Shown here: positions 23,154-36,642 of the stretch, piece by piece
Layout of the letters: the number at the start of each line of letters is the position of its first letter
How positions within the stretch are numbered: position 1 is the first letter of the stretch
Assembly (NCBI RefSeq): GCF_910589235.1
Contig: NC_060960.1
Location: 6,909,339 to 6,973,338 of the forward strand
Reading direction: 5' to 3'
DNA from: Vespa crabro
Lineage: Eukaryota > Arthropoda > Insecta > Hymenoptera > Vespidae
DNA: 64,000 nt
Position numbers and translations under genes: made by a program
The notes under the pieces: model-generated
Databases searched by the model: none
What the model saw: the letters and a program-made list of their open reading frames with translations, nothing else
What the model was told of the DNA's origin: nothing

Positions 23154-25379
23154 ACGACGAAGATGTCTCGAAGTAAATAGCTGAATAGTATGTTTGACGA
23201 ATTTTACTAGCCATTATACTTTCAAGGCAACCTTTAGATATATATATATATATATTTTAGCTTTATTTGAAAAGTAAAACAAGAGAAAGAAAGAAAAAAA
23301 AAATAAAATAAAATAAAAAAGAAAAAAAAAAAAAAGGAAAAAGAAGGAAGAAAAAGAAGAAGGGAAAAAAACGAAAGAAAAGAAAGGAACAATTAGACAT
23401 TAAACACTCTTCGATCATTGAGATCAAAGATAATCCATGTTGTCGGACTCTAGGTAGTTAATTAGATTGCTGTTTTTAAGAATACATTGACTCGTCTATC
23501 TTTTTAATTAAGTTAATATACCGTACAATTAATGAGCCATTCGAACGATGCCAAACTCATTAGTTACGACATAAAGAATGTTGCCTTGGTGATTATTAAA
23601 TGTTGCCCGGGGCTTACGACATAGGTACGTATTTATATCGATCGAAGTGGACGGTAAAATGAGGGTGTTGCTAGATCAGATGAAACGGATATTCGTGATC
23701 CTTTCCTCTATCAACTTTAATATATATGTGCTGGAATTGTCATAAAGATGTCCTTATTTATCGTTTGGTGAATGTTTTTTCTTTTTCTTTTTTTTTTTTT
23801 GTTGTTTTTATTTTTTTTTTTTTTTTGTTTATTTTTTTTTCTTTTCTCTCTTCTCTTTTTAAATACATTCAATGCGATCAGAATGTTTCCTGTCTTTATA
23901 TCAAGATCAGAATATTTAATTTTGTAACTTATATAAATATAAATATCTATGCAGGATATATAAATATCTACGTGCATATACGTATTATATTTACTCACTG
24001 CATTTATTTTTAAAGGAATAAAAGGAAAAAATGAAAAAATTCGAGATACGTTGACAATTTTTTCTTTTTTTTTTTTTTTTTTTTTCTAAAAATTAAATCA
24101 CCTAATCGCTCTATATGCAATGATAAATTTATCATTCAAAATGAAGAACTAATAATAATATATAATTGTGATTTCAGCATAAATGAACATAATGTTATCA
24201 AACAATGACATAATAAATATCTAAATTGAACAATAATACTTTATTATTGTTATCTTAAATAAAAAAAAAAAAAGAAAAAAAGAAAATAGAAAAAAAATGG
24301 AAGAACATTTTTTTGAATTAAAAAAAAAAGAAAATTTTTTTTTTCTTTTAATCAAAAAAAGAAATAAACAAAATAAATAAATGAAAGTAAACTTATAATT
24401 ATGATTTCACTCATTTGCTCATAAGTCGTCATTATGCGTGAACGAATAAAAGGTGAAATTTATTAAATGCTCCATAATTTACAATTCAATAATTACAAAT
24501 GTTCTACTAACTATACATAAAATTAATAAAAGCTAAATTTAAATATTAAAAGTATTAATTATTAAAAGCTAATTCCAATTTGTGATTACGCGTGTCGTGT
24601 TTTTAAATTAGTTATCAAGGGATTAGATAACCAATTCCTGTCTTCGTGATATTTCTTATTATGATACGTAAATGTTCCAGGAAAGATCCTCGATAATGAT
24701 ACGAGATAACGAAGGGTTCAACCAAATGACATCATTTTACCTAAAAACATTTTACCTTGGTCCCCCTTCCCCCCCTCCAACTCTATCCCCATCCCTTTAT
24801 CCCTTTATCTACGTAAGTCCAATCTTCAATCAGTATTTTACAATAAAATTCGTCTCTCGAGATTTAAATATCGATTATCTTAGCGTTCCTTCGCAAAACA
24901 TCATTCGAGATTTCAATAGAATTGGTTAAATCCGCCAATGAGATGATTTCTTTTTCTATGATTTGAAACAGTTCAATGATCCCTTATTAAAGAGTCTAAG
25001 AGTGGGGATGACGTTCTAACGTAACGATAAACGAGTATGGTACTTTCGTCGTTATTTAGAATAGGTCAACAACAAATGATGGGGAATAAAAGTTGATCAA
25101 AAAAAAAAAAAAAAGAAAAAAAGAAAAGAAAAGAAAAGAAACAAAAAAAAAAAAGAAGAAAAGTCGATCATTTTGAACGGTTAACTCTCTCGATTGGTGG
25201 TCGGCACGCGAGTGACACGTTGTAACGATTCATGGAGGGGATATTAGACGACACGAGCATCAGCTGGTAACAGTTTCTTTGAATTACGATAATGACAACT
25301 AAAATCACGAGCGGGTTTCTCGTTTTTATTTGAGTCGAGCATGATTTATAAAACACGTGATATAACGGATGGAGTGGCG

Positions 25380-25410
25380 TGGGGGCGTGGGGGGTGGGAG
25401 GGGAGAGGGG
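25380..25410 (+). other. G-rich run, quadruplex-prone
   Basis: G-runs of 5-6, 3 and 4 with short loops fall in about 30 bp, in otherwise AT-rich surroundings. The left edge reads GGCGTGGGGGCGTGG, related to GC-box/EGR-type sites. Confidence 0.35.
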
Positions 25411-25980
25411 AAATCTTAATAGCTAAAGTAAGCAAACAGTTAGATATGTATTTTTATTATACCTCCGTTTCTTCGGATTAAAAAAATTCCAATCGATAAA
25501 ATCCTTATGGATTATCTTTTTAATTTAATGTTTTTTTTTCTCTCTTCATTTTTTATATATTCCTTCGTAAAATAAGATAAACGAGAAGAAATATTTGAAA
25601 TATTTCGAGAGATAAAAGTTTATCGTAAAGCGTTATCATACAAAAGGTGGACATTTTTTTTTTTGATGATTTCATTTAATTATTTCATTAATACGCTGAT
25701 TAATTGAACAAATAAAGAAAGGAAAAAAAGAATGGTAACTAATTTTCCGAACTAACAATCCAAAAGTTCTTACAGTCTTCACATATATATATTTATAAAA
25801 AAAAAAAAAAAAAAAAAAAAACAAAAAGACGATCGCTTTTTAGAAATCGAATTGTTATCAAACTGGATTGGACAGTTTCGATTCAGCAATTTCGATCGTA
25901 ATCGAAGGATATCCTGATGGACAATCACCGAGCCAAACTTCCTTCCAATTCTTCTTCGTCCTTTCAAATGAGTTTTTTCC

Positions 25981-25983
25981 TTT

Positions 25984-26015
<32 letters not shown>
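25981..26015. repeat. (TTTC)n microsatellite
   Basis: Tetranucleotide array. Confidence 0.9.
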
Positions 26016-26239
26016 TTATTTCCTCAAGACGATTTCTCCTCATACCAAACTAACATCGAAGTTTCTTCACGTTGTCATTTTCTCTTTTCCTTATTTCTAC
26101 ATTATCTAATTTCCGTACGTGATATCTGAATGTCGAAGACATTAAAAGTCTAATAAAATCGTATCTATATATTCGAAAAAACAAAAAAAAAAAAAGAAAA
26201 CAAAAAGAAAAAGAAAAAGAAAAATAGAAAAGAGAAATA

Positions 26240-26249
26240 AATAAGTAAG

Positions 26250-26284
<35 letters not shown>

Positions 26285-26300
26285 ATATATATATATATAA
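26240..26300. repeat. (AAAT)n with embedded (AT)n
   Basis: AAATAAAT units to 26285, then a short AT run and further AAAT units. Confidence 0.9.
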
Positions 26301-26451
26301 ATAAATAAGAAGGAGGAAAAAGTAATACCAATAACGTCATTCAACGAAATCCAAACTATCTTGTTCAATACTGCATATCCTAGAAGGCCATAAAGATGTA
26401 AGAGGAAAGGGTCCGAGGCGGTTGTCGTGATCTCAACGAGTAAGAGAAAGA

Positions 26452-26514
26452 GGAAGAAGAAGAAGAAGAAGAAGAAGAAGAAGAAGAAGAAGAAGAAGAA
26501 GAAGAAGAAGAAGA
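26452..26514. repeat. (AAG)n microsatellite
   Basis: Perfect trinucleotide array, followed by AAGATGGCGAG (GCCAT core on the - strand). Confidence 0.95.
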
Positions 26515-26922
26515 TGGCGAGTCGATAGGAAGGGAAATAAACTCTCGAACACAGCTAATACCATTTTTAGACGAGAACACTGAGAATTTTTGCGTCCGTG
26601 TACGAGGGAGAGCTACGAGACACCCTGGAACATAACATTCCGTATTAGACTTCTTTCACGTAATCGCGACATTCCAAGCGACGTCCTGTCCTCCCGTAGT
26701 CCTCCCGACGGGTGGCAACGAACGAGTAGGGAAGGAGGAAAAGGAAGAAGAAGAGAAAGAAGAGAAGAAAGAGATGGAGGAAGGGGAAAGACTTCCACAG
26801 GGGGATATATATGGGACAAGTGGAAATGGCCAAGTATCAATAAAGACTCCAGAGAGTTCTAAACTTATCGAACTGCGCCGCTTGGAGTCGTTGCCTTCGT
26901 TGCATTACGCGGCATTGGTTTG

Positions 26923-26954
<32 letters not shown>

Positions 26955-27146
26955 CTCTCTCTTTTCTTCTCATTTTCTTCTCTTCTTTCTTTAGTCCGCC
27001 TTTAGTCCCTCTTCTCCAGGTTCAGCCATATGGCCGAGCACGGGCATTACCAATCCTTCCATCGCCAACGCCTCGTGGGCAAAACTCGAACCCGTTCCAT
27101 AAGTAACCACAACGTTTTTCTTCGTTGGCTCGATAATCCACCGTAC

Positions 27147-27149
<3 letters not shown>

Positions 27150-27184
<35 letters not shown>
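27150..27184. repeat. (CT)n microsatellite
   Basis: Perfect CT array. Similar tracts lie at 26921-26950 and 27675-27700, and GA at 27446-27473. Confidence 0.95.
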
Positions 27185-27187
<3 letters not shown>

Positions 27188-27440
27188 TTCTTTCTTTCGT
27201 TCCTCCTCCCCTCTATCCCTCCCTCGCATCTTCTTTTGCTTCGTTTTTAGCACCACAACGGACTATCCTCATTGGACGGGTCGCATAATGCCCACTTTTT
27301 ATTCAACCAAGCGATCTTCCTCGATACCCAACCAGCCGACAACTTATTGGATTCTCGTACAATTATGTGAGATAAGGCGGCTTGTTTATTAACTCGCTTA
27401 TTTATTCGTTTGTTTACTTCTTCTCTTTCTACCAGTCTAT

Positions 27441-27474
<34 letters not shown>

Positions 27475-28034
27475 TGGAAAAGATAGTTGGCCCATGTACA
27501 AACGCCTACGGTTTTTACCCTCATCTTCGTTCAGTTTATTCCGAGTGGAATGCGTCGATGGTGGTACAACTCTTTAGTTATCTAGAATCGAAGATTTTCT
27601 TTACTGATAGAACATTTAAGAGAAATCAAAACTATGAAATAGGTATTCTCTTTCTATCTTTTGTTTTTCTTCTTTTCTCTCTCTCTCTCTCTCTCTCTTT
27701 TCTTTTCTTTTTTCTCTTTTACCCTTAAGGTGGATAGATAGATACTTTACTTTACGTATCTATGTCGGACTTTAAGAAAGAGAAATCAAAGAAGAAGTGA
27801 AACTTTTCGACCATGGAGAATGTGATCATTACGAAAGGAACCAAACGAGCTTGCTGGTGACTGTTCAGCTATAAAAATCTACCGGTTGGAGAGTTAATTT
27901 TTTGTTATTCAAATTAGTCCTCTAATTAAGTCCGATTTCGATGTACGAATCTACTAATGAATTCCTGTAAGGAACATTGAGGATTACATTGGTTTGCCAT
28001 CGTGTTCCATAACATTTTTTCGAAACAAGTATTA

Positions 28035-28096
28035 TCTTCTTCTTCTTCTTCTTCTTCTTCTTCTTCTTCTTCTTCTTCTTCTTCTTCTACTTCTTC
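28035..28096. repeat. (TTC)n microsatellite
   Basis: Trinucleotide array, translating to poly-Ser. Confidence 0.95.
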
Positions 28097-28456
28097 GTAT
28101 TATTTACAAAAAGAGGGTAGGATTTCGCACGAGAAATCGAATGATCTCAACGTAACGAGGACGTCATCGTACGGCAAGACGCGTTCGACATTACCAAGAT
28201 AAGGGAATCCAATTTATTTATCCTATTGCACGTTTAATGCACCAAGGTATTTCAGCGTCTCCATTCGCGTTTGAATTTTTATAGATACCTATCTATATTA
28301 TATATGTGAGGATTCGGAAGATTCGCTGGATGTTAATGGACTGAGTGAACAGATCGACTAATTCGTATCGAAAAGTCAGCATTCGTTAGTACGCGAATTA
28401 ATGACACCCCATATACATACATAGGTATATTCTATAAACGTATGCAGTTATGTACA

Positions 28457-28506
28457 TATATATATATATATATATATATACGTACATACCATATATATAT
28501 ATATAT
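28457..28506. repeat. paired (AT)n arrays
   Basis: Two AT arrays separated by CGTACATACC. Confidence 0.9.
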
Positions 28507-31000
28507 TAGGTAGATAAGTTATATTCATTTTATCCTTTTACTTGGAGCTTCGTGCACCTCGTTTTCTTCTCAGCTTAGGATCGTTGATTATGTCTTTTAA
28601 GGTATCTCTTCTTGGCCACACTTTCAATATTATATTCGATGGCGGCCGACGGTAAAATCGACGCTTTACGTATCCCCGTAATCGCATCGTTCAGTTCTTT
28701 AGCGTAGGAAGCCGTATCATTGTAACGAACTCCCCCCTCTTTTTTTTTTTATAGATCCACTTACGCATATATTAAATAATATATTTTCTATTGTATCATT
28801 GAACCAATGACTAATTTATATCGTCATTTACGAATTAAAAATTGCCTCAGGAGTTCTTATAGATATTTTAATACTATTATCGTTGCTTAAGAACGAATCG
28901 GTTGAATATATTTTCTTTTTATTTATTTTTTTATTTTTTTTATTTTTTTTTTTTTTTTATTTTTTTTTCTTTCTCTCTTTATCCGACGGAACGTAAAAAA
29001 TATTAATACACAACGACAGTAAAATAAGATAAAATAATCGATGTCGAATATTAGCAACGAAATCGAAAAAGTCTCTTTCTTTTTTTTTTCCTTCCTTTTT
29101 TTTTTATTCTTTTGAATATCATCTATTAGGTAAATCGTTGCATAATTTCTCCCTCGTTTTTTTTTTCTTTTTTTTTCGATAAAATTACAACGAATTTATA
29201 TAATTAACATCGTATCGGTCAGATTTTTATTATTACGACTTGTCTACTTTCGATGGTAAGATCCCTTGATATTGGTCAGAAGAAGAAGAAAAAAAAAAAA
29301 TCGTCATCTTTATGACATAAAAAATCTATAAGAAATTACGCAACGAACTAACGCCTCGATATACATACCTATCTTTCATTTCGATGGAGAATATATTTTT
29401 TTGTCGAAAAGGAAGAGAAAGGGTAACCTTTCGTTTAATTTATGTCGTTTATCTACAAGTTGAATTTGGCGTTGTTAAATCGTTCATTAAATTATCTCTA
29501 GATCTATAAATTATCATTGCCAAAAAAAAAGAAGAAAAATGAGAAAAAAAAAGAGAAGGAAATAAACGAGGAATTAATTACGTACATACGTGATTACGTG
29601 ATCGTTCTTTAATATAATATTATTCTTGGATTTCTTCGTATGTGCTATTAGTTAAAAAAAAAAAAAAAAGAAAAAAAGAAGGAAAAAAAAACGAAGAGAA
29701 AGAAAGAAAAAATTTCCAAATTATTTGTCATACTTTGAACGTATGTACGTAGAGACAGATATGTATATTATTTACTTACATATCTATGTAAGTAAAGTAT
29801 TATTGTTACGTGTAAGTATTATAGTTACGATTATACTTACTCGTTAAGAACATTGTTTATCATAAACGTTTTGTCCTTTGCATCGTAATTGTATTCACAT
29901 GAATGGAGAACGTGTAACGGAGAAAGGAGTAACGAGGGAGACGAGAAGAAGAAGTAAGAGGATGGGGGGTGGTGACGATGGAGAGTAAGGGTGGTAAGGA
30001 GCAGGGGTAGAATGAGTGTCTCGACGTGTCAACGCGTCATCGTGAAAGCATTCTCTCTTAGTCTTGACGAAGACATTCCTGTCTTTCGTTGTTGTAGATA
30101 ACTGTGTCATTACCGGTGAGTTATAAATGGAGCACGGTTATCGGAAGATTTCTCTTCCTTTGCCAATGGTTAGACGTTTGCCAGATAGGGAGGACCGAGA
30201 TCGCAACAGAGAGAAATAGAGAGAAAGAGAATATACCATACGGTCGTGAGTTTCAGACTTTTACGAGCACTCGAAGAGCATGAAACGGCTACTCTATTGC
30301 CATCCGCCAGCGTGCCCCGTACGTCCTTTAAATTAGGAACTTTTCTTTTAAGATGGCGAACGGATCGTACGCTTTATCAAGAATGACATCAGCATGAGTA
30401 TCGATTTGATTTTTAAACATTTAACAAATTCTTCATTATTCTATCCTTTTTTTTTTGCGTACAGTCCATATAACAGTATATATTATAGCTTGAGATTTAT
30501 CACATTGAAAGATTTAAATGTGTAAAAATAATAAAAAAGAAAAGAATAGAAAAAAAAAATCTTTCATTCTCTCTGCCATTGTAATTGATCGAATAAAACT
30601 GTATCAATGAACACCGTTGATGAAAATTATCGAGTAAGTAAAATGTACGTATGTAAGTACGATAAGTACATATGTAAATGAGTATGTAAGTAAATCATAA
30701 TTTTAATAAAGAATTTTTATTTAATTCATTCTTTCGATAAATTTCGCTTGTTTGAATTCTACTCTTTTGCCATGTCTCGAAAGGACAGCAATCGATAATA
30801 ATTTCGTGATTTCGATGAATATCGAGTTTTCCGAGATGAGATTCTAAAAGAGAGAAAAAGAAAAAAGAAAAAAAAAAAAGAGAAAAAGAAAGGGGAAGAA
30901 AAAATAAGAAACGAAAAGATACACAGGAAGTGAACTTTTTGACTTGCAAAGAGAATTCGAAAAACGAAAAGGGACTCGTAGAATCGTCAGGAATAACTCT

Positions 31001-31680
31001 GCATATATCGTAAGACAGAAGCGTACCAGTCGGAGTAATAGAGTCTGGCTGGTCTCCTGGACTACACACCGGAGCCACGTATCGATCCTGATGCTGATGG
31101 AGCTAGAGAGGGAAAATGGGAACGCAAGCTCCAGCGGCAGCACTAGCACTACCACCACCATCATAGATAAAATACGTCGAGACGAATACCTACCAATACC
31201 AGTACAAACAAAGCCCGTCGGTAGTAAAGTAACCTAAACTTGCGCACACATATATATATATAGTTACATACATACATACATACATACACATATACGTATG
31301 CAGGCACGTAGGCACGTGTATAGACACACACATACACATACACACACACACACACGTACACACACTTAGAGTCGCACACATCCAGCTATGCTACAGCCCT
31401 GGCAGAGCTTTTGGCGAGGGTTTTCGAGGGAGCTCTGAATCGACCCTGGCTGATGCACGAGAGAACCACCACCCTATGCGAATCGACGTCGTCTACCAGC
31501 CAAGAGCTTGCTGGGAAGAGAGCAGGGAAGGGGTGGGTTACGTTTCCACCCTGACAGAAGTTAGGCTGCTGGTTCAAGACGATGCCGAAGAAGGAAGAAG
31601 CGAGGCAAGAGGGGCGTGTCGTGCAGTTTTCACACAGCTGCGTCTACCTACTCCTTTTGAGAAAGACTTGGAAAGCTCTC
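31001..31680. other. GC-richer block with long open frame
   Basis: The sequence is complex apart from (CATA)n/(CA)n at 31255-31365. A forward frame of 172 codons (31476-31994) begins here and continues through a (CT)n tract. Its ends are non-repetitive but resemble no known protein, and stops are scarce simply because GC is higher. It is probably regulatory or transcribed non-coding DNA. Confidence 0.25.
31255..31365. repeat. (CATA)n/(CA)n purine-pyrimidine alternating tract
   Basis: ACATACAT units and CACACA runs. Alternating purine-pyrimidine sequence is Z-DNA-prone. Confidence 0.85.
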
Positions 31681-31706
31681 TCCATCTTACACTTCTCTCT
31701 TTCTTT

Positions 31707-31743
<37 letters not shown>

Positions 31744-31976
31744 TCTTCGCTCCGTTACTTTCTCTCCACCCTAGTTCAACCCTCCCCCTCTTCTCCGACA
31801 TGCACAGCAGGCCAACAAGTTTTACCATTTCGCCGTCTGCCGAGATAATCTACCTTCCTCCCACGCTCTCCAAGTTTCTCTCTCAAGTTAGGAGTTTTGG
31901 AATCAGGACTCCTTCGAGAAAAGGGATACCTCATACCATTCTTTTCATCCCGTACTTGCTCCCGCTTATTCCAGGG

Positions 31977-32005
31977 CTAATGGCGTGGGCGTAGGTACAG
32001 GTGTA
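31977..32005 (+). promoter_or_regulatory. EGR-type site plus CAGGTG E-box, copy 1
   Basis: The element starts CTAATGGCGTGGGCG and ends CAGGTGTA. It contains GCGTGGGCG, the exact EGR/Zif268-class (insect Stripe/Klumpfuss-class) recognition sequence, and a CAGGTG E-box (Snail/Zfh/bHLH class) a few bases on. A second copy with 26 of 29 identities lies 2.37 kb downstream in the same orientation. A pyrimidine tract ending TTATTCCAG immediately precedes it and could be a splice acceptor. Confidence 0.4.
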
Positions 32006-32047
32006 CGAGGAAGGAATTCTTCTTGAAAATGGCCAAGAATAGAGGAA

Positions 32048-32081
<34 letters not shown>

Positions 32082-32100
32082 ACTCTCTCTCTCTTTCTTT
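32048..32100. repeat. (CT)n microsatellite
   Basis: CT array with TTT interruptions. Confidence 0.9.
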
Positions 32101-32553
32101 TTCTTTCTTTCTCATTCAACTTCGATCCCATGGTATACTTAGAAAATGAATTTTCATGAAATACACATTGCGGTTTACTTCGTATCGATCAAACGTTTAC
32201 ATAAATGATAAAACGAAAACAAAAATGTAAAAAGAAAAAGAAACGCAAGGAATTATTTTATGATAACGAATATCAACGATCTATTTTCTACGCTTGATAT
32301 AACGAAAAATTTAATTGGACGAAATAATTCATTGGAATTTCATTTCTAAATGATATTATGAGTTTCATTTGAAATTTTGAAAGGTATATCACAGGGAGCA
32401 CTGCCATTGGCATCGCGACTTTCAACATAACTTTATCTTGGTTTCTCGTTTGGAATAATTTTAGCGAGCGCACACGAAAATAACGGAGTTTCGAGTTTTC
32501 CATAGTTGATCGTATACTGTCCAATTATCTAAGATAAGGATAAAATCGAGGTC

Positions 32554-32554
<1 letters not shown>

Positions 32555-32608
<54 letters not shown>
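32555..32608. repeat. (AT)n microsatellite
   Basis: About 54 bp of perfect AT. Confidence 0.97.
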
Positions 32609-32615
<7 letters not shown>

Positions 32616-32737
32616 TTGTGTCCTCGACGACAAATAATTATTATTCATTAACGTGATCCACGAAGATAATGTAATAAATGTGAAAATTCTTATAAGTAAT
32701 AGATTGATTTTAATTATAATAATAATTATTATTATTT

Positions 32738-32740
<3 letters not shown>

Positions 32741-32797
<57 letters not shown>

Positions 32798-32822
32798 GAT
32801 TATGATTATTATTATTATTATT
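32741..32822. repeat. (ATT)n microsatellite
   Basis: Trinucleotide array with GAT interruptions. It translates to poly-Asn on the - strand. Confidence 0.95.
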
Positions 32823-33181
32823 ATAAATCGAATACCAAAAAAAAAAAATTGAAGGCACGTTCTTTTTTTTTCCTCTTTTTGTTCTGTTTATTTTTTTTTT
32901 TTTTCTTTTTTTTTCTTTTTTCATTCTGATATCGGTGTTACGACAAACGAATGCCACGACTTATTTGCGATAATTTTTATTACGACATCAAAAGTGTCTC
33001 CGCGAACGATCGAAAGTCCAATTTTGTTTTTCATTTTTTTCTTGTTTTTATTTTGCGCGTAATAATCTTAATGACCTTTCGTCATTAACGCTTTTTACGA
33101 TCGGATTCACGAGTTGCTTGCTACGAAGTAGAGAATACTTAAGGGAAAAAAGAAAACGATAAAGAAAAAGAGAAAGAAAAA

Positions 33182-33230
33182 GAAAAAGATAAAAGATAAA
33201 GGAAAGAAAAAGATAAAAGATAAAGGAAAG
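33182..33230. repeat. 24-bp tandem duplication
   Basis: Unit beginning GAAAAAGATAAAAGATAAAG, present twice perfectly (33182-33205 and 33206-33229) with a partial third copy. Confidence 0.85.
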
Positions 33231-33375
33231 AAAAAGAGAAAAGGAATTACGAGAGGTAAACAGGGAGAACGATCGTGAAATTCACGCGTGGAAAAACGTG
33301 TAGGCGTGTAGACGTCTCACGCGCGAGATACGAAGCACGTCGTTCGAAAATAGTTTTATCTATAAATAGCAACGA

Positions 33376-33440
33376 AGAAGAAGAAGAAGAAGAAGAAGAA
33401 GAAGAAGAAGAAGAAAAAGAAGAAGAAGAAGAAGAGGAAG
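33376..33440. repeat. (AAG)n microsatellite
   Basis: Trinucleotide array with AAA and GGA interruptions. Confidence 0.95.
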
Positions 33441-34348
33441 AAGGTTCGTGAAACATTGAATACGGAAGCGTTACGATTTGATCTTCGTGCGAATGCGAGT
33501 AAGTAGACATTATAAAGAGTTTAAAGGGTCTTAATCGTAAAAAATTAATTTATATTCTCGAGACATGTGATTTAACATTTATATAATCAAATCTTCTTTT
33601 TCTTTATCTTTCTTTTCTCTCTCTCTCTCTCTTTCTTTTTTTTTCTTTTTCTTTTTCTCTTTTGATTCTTCATTATACGCATTAATTGCGTCAAATTCGA
33701 TATGTTAAATCTTATTATTCGAATGAAATTTTTCTAATGAAAATTGACCGAATGATGTGTTAAAATGAGAAATATACAATCTGTTGTTGTTTTTAAAATA
33801 CTTTATCCCTTACATATATGTTTAAGCGAATAACAACGATCTCGTATTTTAAAAAGAAACGATAATTATTTAAATAATTAATTAAACTCGTTTAAAATGT
33901 ATACTCGAGTATGAATTATCGATATTAGAATTTAAAATGTCGGCCGGGTCTGACATAGGCCAATGTATAAACAGTATAACGAGATACAATTAGTACGGTC
34001 AGAAGGGATTATTTATCACATAGGGCGGATCACAAAGGTACCGAGAAAGCAATCCCTTATAAATTTCTGATGTTAACTTCAGAGTGTTCGGATTTTTATA
34101 TTCGAAGTCTCTTGATTTTATCGAAGAAAAAAATTTTCTCGTTGAATAGCTCGATAATGGGATTTGAATGATGGGAAAAGAAACGAGAGAAAGAAAAAAA
34201 AAACAAAAAAAAAAAAACAAAAAGAAAAACAAAAAAATAAAAAAGAAAAACAGGTAACAACAAAAAAGCGAGGAAGGAAGAAACGATTTAAAGAATTTTC
34301 ACGGAATCGGATATACCATTTTTGTCCGTTCAACTTGTCTCCGATTCT

Positions 34349-34377
34349 CTAATGGCGTGGGCGTGGATGCAGGTGTA
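34349..34377 (+). promoter_or_regulatory. EGR-type site plus CAGGTG E-box, copy 2
   Basis: Second copy of the 29-bp element at 31977, differing only at positions 17, 19 and 21. Both the GCGTGGGCG core and the CAGGTG E-box are kept, while the flanks are unrelated. That pattern suggests selection on the two sites rather than a recent segmental copy. Confidence 0.4.
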
Positions 34378-36190
34378 AAAAAAAAGAAAAAAGAAAGAAA
34401 GAGGAAAAGAGAGAAAGGTCCCTCACACTAAACGAGTTTACGGAATGGTGGAATCCAATTGCTCGTCGTGGACTCCAATCAGGGACGTTCGTTGAGAATC
34501 ACAATGAACGAGATCGTTCGCGGTGGAAAAACGATCATGTGTATTTTGCTACTTTCTCAAATAAAAGAAGAAACAAAAAGGATGAAGGAGGATACTTTGA
34601 GAGACTACAAATAGCAAGTTTAAGGATACCACGTTCCTCCTTTCGTTCCCATTTTTAACCATTTTCTAAGGAAGGCACGCTCGCTAGAATTATCCCTCTA
34701 TGCGCCTACTCGATGATATCGGAATACAGAATCCAGTTGGATAAACTTCAGAAATAAAAAAAAAAAAAAAAACAAACAAACAAAAGGTCATTGATTCTAC
34801 GCATATCTATTATCATATTTTGTTTTGTTTTGTTTAAATCAAACACAACTAATCAATAATAAATGACACAGAGAATACGCTTGCGTTATGTAAATCAATA
34901 TTTAACTCGTTAAAATAATTCCACGAGTACAAAGTTTTACGATCGTTGTAAAATATATAGAGAGTTTTTTTTTTTTTATTATTAGTGAAATTTTTAAACT
35001 ATACTTCAGTCCATTTCTTTTCTTTTCTTTTCTTTTTTTTTTTATTAGTTTTTTTTACTAACTATCCAGCCTTTTATCATGAAAAAAAAAAAAGAAAAAC
35101 AATCGTTGAGGATTTTAACGCGAAGAAAAATTCGACTTGTCCATTGAAAGCTATTACGTATTCGACGTAGGCATCTATATACCCCTAAAGGAATACTTAT
35201 TACCTTTCCTTTCCTTCCATCGTAAGAGGTAATCGATGGGCGAGCGCTCCTGCGAATATTCAGAGAATGTTCATTAATAGGTTCGTTATGGGCCACGTGA
35301 AGTGTTCTAAACGTACGCGCAATGTTTCTCTGCATAATATTATTTATAATACGTATGATAATACAGCTCGTACGTCTTATCGATTCTCACCTCGTTTGAA
35401 ACTTTACGATTTTAACATTACCGACGCCAACATGTTGTACGACGTTTCGATTGAAGATCGCCTGCATTTTTTTTTCTTTCTTTCTTTTTAATTTTCTTCT
35501 TTTATTTTATTTTATTTCTTTTTCTTTTCTTTTTTTTTTTTTTTACTTTTTCTTTTTTATTTCAACAAACGTGTCAAAACAAAACCAAAAAATTTCACTC
35601 ATTTAGAAATTAAAAATAAAGGGAATTCAATTCATTAAGTAAGAAATTATAAGTCCATTAAAGTTAATCGTTGAATTAATATTTACGTAGAATATTACGA
35701 GTATTTTATATTGCAAGGTTACATCTACGATGGAATCGTAGAAAAAAATGTTTAAACAATTTTATTGATATTCGATCGTTGAATATTTAAAAGCTATTAC
35801 TATCGCATAAAAAAAAAAACAAAATTAAAATTCATCGACAAATAAATATTATATATATATATATATATATCGTTACGTAAAATTTTATAAATATTTCATA
35901 CGCCAAGTTATGTCTAATAAAATTTTAATAAATATACTTTCGTACAATTTTATCGATTATTCGATATCCATCGTTAAGATGGAAAATAGATAAATATACA
36001 AAAGCATATTATTATATTTCTAAACCGTCGAGAACATTTTTATCTCGCCATATGAAATTTATAAAAACACGTTTGTCGTTGTAACAACATCGAGGGTAGA
36101 TACATATGTATATATCCCGTGGGAACTGGAAATTACAAGTGATATTTCCTAAAGAAAGAGTAGGTATAAGAGTAAGGAAGGAAAGAAGAA

Positions 36191-36260
36191 AGGAAGGAAG
36201 GAAGGAAGGAAGGAAGGAAGGAAGGAAGGAAGGAAGGAAGCAAAGGAAGGAAGGAAGGGA
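36191..36260. repeat. (GGAA)n microsatellite
   Basis: About 12 perfect GGAA units plus an interrupted tail. Each unit contains an ETS-type GGAA core. Confidence 0.95.
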
Positions 36261-36456
36261 GGGAGTGAGGAAGGCGATAGGCCGAACATAGGACCGAAAA
36301 CTTGGTGAAATCCGAAAGTGCCGAGTCGTAAAGATACGTCGAGGTGTGGGAGTTGAAGAAACTCCACGTGCGAGTCGTCGTCGTCGTCGTCGTTGTCTGG
36401 GAAAACTATGAAATTGCTTATATTTTATAAAGCTGGAAAGAGAAAGATAAAGAAAT

Positions 36457-36463
<7 letters not shown>

Positions 36464-36492
<29 letters not shown>
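36464..36492. repeat. (GA)n microsatellite
   Basis: Perfect GA array. A second one lies at 36606-36639. Confidence 0.95.
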
Positions 36493-36495
<3 letters not shown>

Positions 36496-36599
36496 AAAGG
36501 GAGGTTTCTACTCGTTCTCGTCTGAGTCTCGTCTGGAACGAGGGAGAAAAAGGACTTAACTTTGGAGCTTCTTGGATACTATCGGCATGGGAATAAGAA

Positions 36600-36642
<43 letters not shown>

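Larger units (their letters stand above)
20061..31000. other. AT-rich spacer with scattered unique islands
   Basis: Poly-A/T runs, (TCTCG)n, (GA)n, (GAT)n, (AGA)n, (TTC)n and (TTTC)/(AAAT)n tracts, with islands at 20600-20820, 22690-23100, 23400-23700, 24600-25080, 26550-26760, 27800-28020, 28100-28400, 28540-28730 and 30060-30420. Islands at 28.64 and 30.35 kb carry single GCCAT cores. No gene is supported. Confidence 0.6.

Noticed and set aside
31476..31994. 172-codon + strand open frame
   Set aside because: Higher GC explains the lack of stops, the middle is (CT)n-encoded, and no family is recognisable. It is kept only as a description of the block.
36012..36497. 161-codon - strand open frame
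   Set aside because: It is largely translation of (GGAA)n and (GA)n arrays (Pro-Ser-Phe-Leu and Ser-Leu repeats).
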